From Amborella trichopoda (lineage: Eukaryota; Streptophyta; Magnoliopsida; Amborellales; Amborellaceae): a DNA stretch of 64,000 bases. Positions 58,296 through 64,000 of this stretch are shown here, one piece after another (the first letter of the stretch is position 1; every line of letters begins with the position of its first letter). The translations under genes and the position numbers were made by a program. The notes under the pieces were generated by a model that made no database searches, was not told where the DNA came from, and saw only the letters and a program-made list of their open reading frames with translations. The DNA is taken from contig NW_006499912.1 of the NCBI RefSeq assembly GCF_000471905.2, positions 809,105-873,104 of the forward strand. The letters run 5' to 3'.

Positions 58296-59519
58296 ATAAA
58301 AGACATAAAAAAATGAAAAATAAAAAAATTAATGTTTTATATAACAGTTATATTTTGTTGTATATAGTGGCATAATTATTTTTGTAAATAATATGAAAGG
58401 TATAAAAAAAATAAAAATAAAATGTTTATTATATTTGAAATCTCCATCTTTCTACTAACAATCTCTTTTACTAAATTTATTATAGAAACCTAAAAAAATA
58501 AATTTTTGAAAAATTGAAGTGTTATTTCCAAAATTTATATGCATTTTATTAATTTTTACATTGATAACCAAATCTTTTATTTTATTTATGAATTTTTACA
58601 TTATGAATCATGTAATGTACTATTTTTTTACAGTTGCCAATAATACATTTTAAATTAGATAATATTATAAAATATTTTTAATTTGTTATTGTTTGTCTAA
58701 TAAAATAATTATAAAATGTAAACTAATAATTATAATTTCAGTATATAATATTATAATTAGTGAGGTTGTAATAATTTTGGATTATAGTTAGTTAGGCTGT
58801 AATAGTTTGGGTTTTTTTAGCGGGTTAGGGTTTTTCGCCAAAACGAGATTTTAATGGCCATTCTTTCACTGATTAGTCTACTCTTTATAATAGTCCATAT
58901 ATAATTATATATTTTATCCATGATAATTCTATGATTTTTCTTTTATGTGATGCAAATTTAATAGTTAAAATAAATTTATACAAGGAAAGAACATCTCAAT
59001 ATTCACAAATTGATAAAAAAAATGAAAGTTAATAATGTAGTACCCTCATTTTTTATTGGATTTCTAAAAAACAACATTTATAATGAATTTTAATAATTTT
59101 TTCGGATTTTTTTGAAGCTTTAATTCGATCGATTCAGCCTATTCCCGATCCGGATTGCCGATTCGTCGATCCGGATCGGTTTTTGAGGTACCCGATCCGG
59201 GTCACCAATCCGCTTTTTAAACCATTGCCTAAGACCTTGAACCATAGGGAATGTTATAGGAAGGTCATCTTGCTAGGCTTCCTTCACACATGTTGTGTTG
59301 ATTAGATAACTTGGTTTGTGTGAATTTACTACTAAGATGTCTAGTGTAGTTGAACCTTTGTGATTTATGAAGGTTTTACATATTTTGAAATAAATGAGTA
59401 TTGAATTACATATTGCGTGAGACTTGCTATGCTACCTCATGATATACGCATAAGAATATTGAGAATGTATATGTTGTATGTTTAATAATTGAGTGGGACG
59501 GCTACAGTCCCACTTTTTT

Positions 59520-59960
59520 TTCAGCTGCTTTGATATTCAGATATACAGGTGCAAGCTATCTCACGGATCCAGATGATCCAAAGTTTACATCTGGATATGT
59601 ATTCATGCTTGGAGGGGGTACAGTTTCTTGAAAATAAAAAAAACAGGATGTGGTAGCATTATGCATCGTGAAGGTAGAGTACGTAACGTGCTGTTTGGCG
59701 GCCAAGGAGACCCTATGGATTAAAAAAAAAATTTAATCGACTTGATTTTTACCATCTGTGTTGTGAGACAGTAAGGATTTTTTGTGACAACATGACGACG
59801 ATATGTATGTCAAAGGAGCTACGATTCCATAAGAGCATCAAACATCTAATACCATGTTTCTATCATTTGAGGAATGAGGTGATATTGAGAAAGATCTACC
59901 TGCTAACAACAGACTATAATGTTGTTCACCCATGTAACCCGGATGTGTGGCGCTGGTTGT
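59520..59960 (+). pseudogene. Copia polyprotein C-terminal (RNase H) relic
   Basis: The plus strand reads YTGASYLTDPDDPKFTSGYV then FMLGGGTVS and a stop where Trp is expected. Later it reads FCDNMTTICMSKELRFHKSI, KHL, then YNVVHP. This is the RNase H domain of plant Copia elements (usual YTD..., SGY.F...SW, CDN..A...). The first catalytic Asp is Gly (YTG, 59542-59550), so it is inactive as well as broken. Confidence 0.9.
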
Positions 59961-60334
59961 ATGGCTATAGATGGAAGCTGCTTTTTTGAAGAATTCTTTT
60001 CTGCTCATGAAACATACGACCCCATGCGATGATGATATATAATAATCTTCTGCGACAACATGTTCCTGATTCGCGATGCGATATGAAAGATGGACTACGA
60101 CCACTTTTTGGATGAGATCCAAGCAATAAAGAGAAAAAAGCATTGCTTTTATAAGTCATTTTGTGCTTTTATAAGTCATTTTGTGAAAAGATTGATAACG
60201 AACGCCATTATTAATGTATTTAGAGAGAATACGTGAAAAAAGGTTGAGAAAGAGATTGTAATTGGGAGAGAGAGATGGGGATGAGAGAAAGTAGGGAAGA
60301 GAGAATATAAGACCTTCAAAGACTAAGTGGGAGA

Positions 60335-62258
60335 TGTTGGGTGAGTGTGGTCATTTAAGGCCTTATGAGTGCTTGTAAAATGAAATGATATAGTTGAACA
60401 TTAACTCAGTGGGAGTGTGGTCCCTCATGGACCATACTAAGTAAATGATGTTTGTTAATACCGGACTGAGCTTGACAAGTTAGGCTAGTCGGTTGGGAAA
60501 AACCTATATTATCTGGGTATATAAAACTATCCGATAAGGGTTTTAATAGGTCATCCCTTGATGAAGTTGGATTATGTTTGGACGAGTGAACCGAGGGACT
60601 GTGTGACCCTTGTGTATGATGCTGGCTTTCAGATACGGGGTCAAAGCCTCATCCACGAGCCATCACATAATATGCATAAAGATAGTTGCTTCAAGAAAGC
60701 GAACCACCTTTTAGGGTGAAGCTTATGTATGTGCAAGAGATACCCCTATACGTTATAGGAGCTGTGGTCGCATCAGGTCTAGGTGACCTTGACATGTCTC
60801 TAGGGGAGAACCTAAAATCCACAAACTGAGATTACAACCATTTGGCTTATCAACCAGAATTTGGTGACCCACTAATGAGCCCCTGCATAGAATGTAGGTC
60901 ATGGAAAGTACTTGGTCGGTTCATAAAGCAAGTGTAGACCGTAGTCTACAGTTGAAGGTGGAGCATCCCAGATTATTTATCTCTAGACCATATGAATCCT
61001 TATCCCATATAATAAATTTAATTGTATTTATTTTATGATGATATGATTTTAGAAATATTATTTGAATTTTTCTAGATATCTGGATATTTTATTTATAAAA
61101 TTTGGATTTATAAAAATAGATATATTGATTTTTAATGTTTTAAATATTCAAATTAATTCTAAAATCATTTATTGATTTTCAAAAAATTTAAAAATAGCAT
61201 GGGGGCCCATTGGGCACATGAGCTCACCATGCCTAATATTGGTGGGGGCAACAAAGCCATGACATGGGTGGCATGCCCTAACTTTTGGGGCTTCCTATTT
61301 CCATGGGGTGGCACGCCCCACATTTAGGGGGTTTCCTATCTTTTATAGGATAAGTAGTTAAAGAAGATTTGAGAGAATCTTTTCAAAGGCTCTATAAGGC
61401 TTGTACATATTTTTGAAGAAAACACAACAATATGATTAATATTATTTTATATTGATGGGATAATGGTCAAAGGTAAGATGGGGATTAATGTTCTAGTATC
61501 TTTCATAATGTTGATGACCTATCTATGGAGTGAATGGCTCAAATCTCTGACCCCACAAGTCACCCAAGATCAATAGTTTATATTCAATCTCACAAAAAGA
61601 GGCAAGCCAAGGAAAACCCTAATATTGTTTAATGCCTATAAAAAGAGTGTCTCTACCCAAAATCTCTACATGTTATCTTTCTATCTCTCTCCTAGAAAAG
61701 TTTCTCTCTTTCTTATGAAAGCCCAAAGGGGCCACATCCCACTCATCTTTGATCTCTCTCTCTTCCACATTGTAAAAAGGGGCTAAGGGTTTAGGCTATA
61801 TGTTTCTTTTCTCTCTCATATCTCAACTATGAATTTATGACTAAGGGTTTAATTGTATAGCAAAAAGATAATCCACCTCTCCCAAGCGAGCTTGCTAAAG
61901 GAATTCACCTAGGGTTTGAGTTTGTGATCAAAAGTGTTCATGTTCTATTGGTGTGGCTTAGGCTAAACTTGCTTTCCCAGTTGAGATTGAATGTTGATCA
62001 TTGATCCCATGCCATCGGATGGTGGTGATTTGGTGTGGGGTGTAATAAGCCTGATTGAGGCAATCTTCGACACACTTTTTCTGTTTCTTGCTATATTTAA
62101 TTATATTATTTTTATATTCCTTAACATAATAATTGTGGATATTTTCTTTGATTAAAAGAAAATTGGTTTAGTGGCATCAAGGTTTTTAAGATTTTGGATT
62201 TGTTAGTTTTATTTTATTTGAAGCAAAAGTTATTGTAATAAGAGTACTTGTAAGTGAT
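60335..62258 (+). repeat. Copia 3' LTR
   Basis: Preceded by the polypurine tract. Compared with the 5' LTR it has about 170 extra bases at about 61430-61605. Confidence 0.82.
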
Positions 62259-62644
62259 CTTTGCCAAAAGAAAAAGAAAAGAAAAGGGGTGAAAAGAAGA
62301 AAAATAAGAAACATATATTCCCGGACAAGATCACATTAGTATTTCTTTCAAAGAGCTCCCATAGTCATTAACATACTCTTCTCAACAAAGGGCAAATTAA
62401 TTAAACTGCCTTTAAAAATATTAAATTATCCAAATATCTATAAGAGAAAAACATCTAAACATTTTACCAATACTTTTTATTTAATTTCAAAATATCCATA
62501 AAAAAAAAAAACATGACAATGAGTTGGAGCAATTGCTAATGGGTTTAATGTTAAATAGTTCTTCTCTTATAGGTGTTTTGATAAATTTCTTCTTTTTAAA
62601 TATCATTTGACTCAAGTACTGTAACAATCCTAAACTTTCAAATA

Positions 62645-62676
<32 letters not shown>

Positions 62677-63240
62677 ATTAATGTTGTTAACAGAAATAAA
62701 TACAAAAAAAGTAAAAAAATAAAAAAATAAATAAAAATAAAATAAAAGAAAAGAAATAAATAAATAAATAAAGTAATAAGTATATATTAGTAATGATAAT
62801 AATAATAATAATACTAATATACCGTTACGATATTGTTGCTTTTATATTAACAATAAATAAAAGATATTATTGTTAATATATTTGAAGGTCCAATTTTACT
62901 TGGGTGGACCTTAGGTCCACCACCTTAAAGGTTTATAAGAACACTCGTTTAAACGACACCTTGCGTTGAGGTGTTCCTTTTTTATACGTCTCTCTCTCCT
63001 ATGCACATCTCTTTTAACAAATTTGTTCCCACCCTCTCTCTAAATACAAAAGTGGCTAGGATCAATAGTGATTGATGGCAGCAAGAACATGTGAATAGCG
63101 TTAATGGCATTCCATCCTACAAATTGAAATAAATGGATAGAAAATCATTTGGGTTCTTTCCTTTTTCTCTGAATTCGAAATATGATCAATCGTAGAAAAG
63201 CCCCACTCAAAAAAAAAAAACGAAAGGCTGGTTTTCTTAG
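62259..63240. other. No gene; AT-rich with microsatellites
   Basis: An (AT)n run at 62642-62662 is followed by (AAT)n to about 62677, then A-rich stretches. A palindrome GGTGGACCTTAGGTCCACC lies near 62900-62920. Nothing coding. Confidence 0.6.
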
Positions 63241-63279
63241 TTCTATCTGCTTCCTCAGTTTCGAAGTTAAAAATAGTCT

Positions 63280-63720
63280 ATTTTTATTAAATAGTGATAT
63301 TTCCGTCTAGGATCTTTATTTTATCAGTTTTATGTGTAAGAGACCTCATTGTCTCGAAAAATAATCCATTCTTTTTAAAAATAAAATGAAATAATTATTT
63401 CTGCTTATTATCATGAATTTTAGGTGCGATAAATTTTATGCGCACACAACCTCATTATCTTGAAAAATAGTTTTTTTAATAAAAATTGTGATATTTTATC
63501 TATATTAGAAATTTTAAATGCTGTAAATTCTTAGAAAAATAAATTTATTTATATTTCTTGGCTATTGTTAGAAAATTTTAGATACTATCAAATTATTAGA
63601 AATAAATGTGATATTTATGCTTTTAGTAAAATTGTGATATTTCTTTCTACTGTTTTGAATATTTAGACATTGTAAAATTCATGTGCAAATGACTGCCTTA
63701 TTACTTAAAAATTGACATTT
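63280..63720. repeat. Degenerate tandem array
   Basis: Recurring phrases GTGATATTT, TTTTAG(G/A)T.C.(A/G)T(A/T)AA, and CCTCATT(G/A)TCT(C/T)GAAAAATA appear three to four times at irregular spacings of about 65-110 bp. Satellite-like but heavily diverged. Confidence 0.55.
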
Positions 63721-64000
63721 TTGCAATTGATTATAGTATTGTTGTGAAATGTTTATTTGTGGATTGATATCCCATAAATTGTGATAATTCCGTATTCTTG
63801 AATTTCTATAAGAGTTTTTCTATACATATTAAATTGGCAATTATGCTAGAATGCTTTTACAAACTGCTACCTTTCTAAATTTGAGCCCAAAATATTTGAT
63901 TGGTTATTTTGAAATGTTATAGAGAGTGACTGTTATTAATGGTTTAAGTGAAATTCATATTAATGATTTTAGTGATATGTTGAGTACGTGATATTGCTGC

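Larger units (their letters stand above)
57494..59227. mobile_element. hAT-like element, 1.73 kb, nested in the Copia element, perfect 8-bp TSD
   Basis: It starts CAGTGTTTTAAAAAAC and ends (reverse complement) CAATGGTTTAAAAAGC. The flanks are identical 8-mers CCTAAGAC (57486-57493 and 59228-59235). Near both ends there are CGGTTC/GATCCGG motifs, like the shorter hAT-type MITEs at 24.5 and 34.1 kb. The interior has a GC-rich CACGTG minisatellite, a 41-bp tandem array and AT-rich filler. No transposase frame was found. Confidence 0.92.
53901..62258 (+). mobile_element. Decayed Ty1/Copia LTR retrotransposon, 8.4 kb, with nested insert
   Basis: Two long direct repeats (53901 to about 55663 and 60335 to about 62258) both begin TGTTGGGTGAGTGTGG. 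The second is preceded by the Copia-style polypurine tract AAGTGGGAGA (60325-60334). Internally only the RNase H end of the Copia polyprotein is recognisable (59.5-59.96 kb), so gag, integrase and most of the reverse transcriptase are gone. A hAT-like element is nested at 57494-59227. A hand count over the first ~180 bases of the LTRs gives about 20 mismatches (about 89% identity), so the insertion is old. Exact outer ends and the duplication could not be fixed. Confidence 0.85.

Noticed and set aside
53896-62244. AAGAG as a 5-bp target duplication of the Copia element
   Set aside because: AAGAG also lies inside both LTRs at the same place, and LTR similarity continues past it, so it is not flanking DNA.
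1-64000. Search for CRISPR arrays, operons, phage genes or a defence-type gene cluster
   Set aside because: No regularly spaced repeats, no compact gene clusters and no ribosome-binding pattern; splice structure and repeats are those of a plant nuclear genome.

Overview
This is plant nuclear DNA, almost certainly from an angiosperm. It holds a spliced INDETERMINATE DOMAIN (IDD) zinc-finger gene, a spliced plant-type EF-hand gene, Gypsy, Copia and LINE relics, many small inverted-repeat transposons, and fragments of plastid DNA (23S rRNA and atpF). I cannot name the species. No bacterial, viral or CRISPR-type system is present.

Only two protein-coding host genes can be supported. (1) 4014-23474 (+) is the 3' part of a calumenin/reticulocalbin-like gene with four canonical EF-hand loops. 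Five exons give 186 residues in one unbroken frame. The N-terminal exon(s) lie upstream of the window or are unrecognised. One intron is 15,276 nt and has filled with transposons. (2) 40626-42563 (-) is a complete three-exon IDD transcription factor of 426 residues, with all four IDD zinc fingers and both C-terminal motifs. Its 5' side is packed with GA/TC microsatellites.

Layout. 1-4.0 kb: upstream intron or intergenic DNA with an unclassified repeat. 4.0-23.5 kb: EF-hand gene. Its introns carry a solo-LTR relic, LINE relics, three Gypsy-derived pieces (one with a perfect 5-bp target-site duplication) and a 3.1-kb head-to-head pair of Gypsy-derived elements that forms a large inverted repeat. 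24-34 kb: repeat sea with a hAT-like MITE, a Gypsy gag relic, and LINE reverse-transcriptase relics on both strands. 34-40 kb: MITE cluster. 40.6-44 kb: IDD gene and its TC-rich upstream region. 44.8-53.2 kb: fold-back elements, MITEs, two plastid-derived segments and a MULE-like element with a perfect 9-bp duplication. 53.9-62.3 kb: a decayed Copia element with two long LTRs and a nested hAT-like element with a perfect 8-bp duplication. 62.3-64 kb: AT-rich DNA with microsatellites and a degenerate tandem array.

The two host genes have no evident functional link. The most unusual structure is the inverted Gypsy pair at about 15.86-18.95 kb. It sits in the sense strand of an expressed-looking gene, is joined U5-to-U5, and has matching short flanking sequence, so it may have inserted as one unit. 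Coordinates of splice sites were read by eye and verified by frame continuity. Repeat boundaries are approximate unless a target-site duplication is stated.
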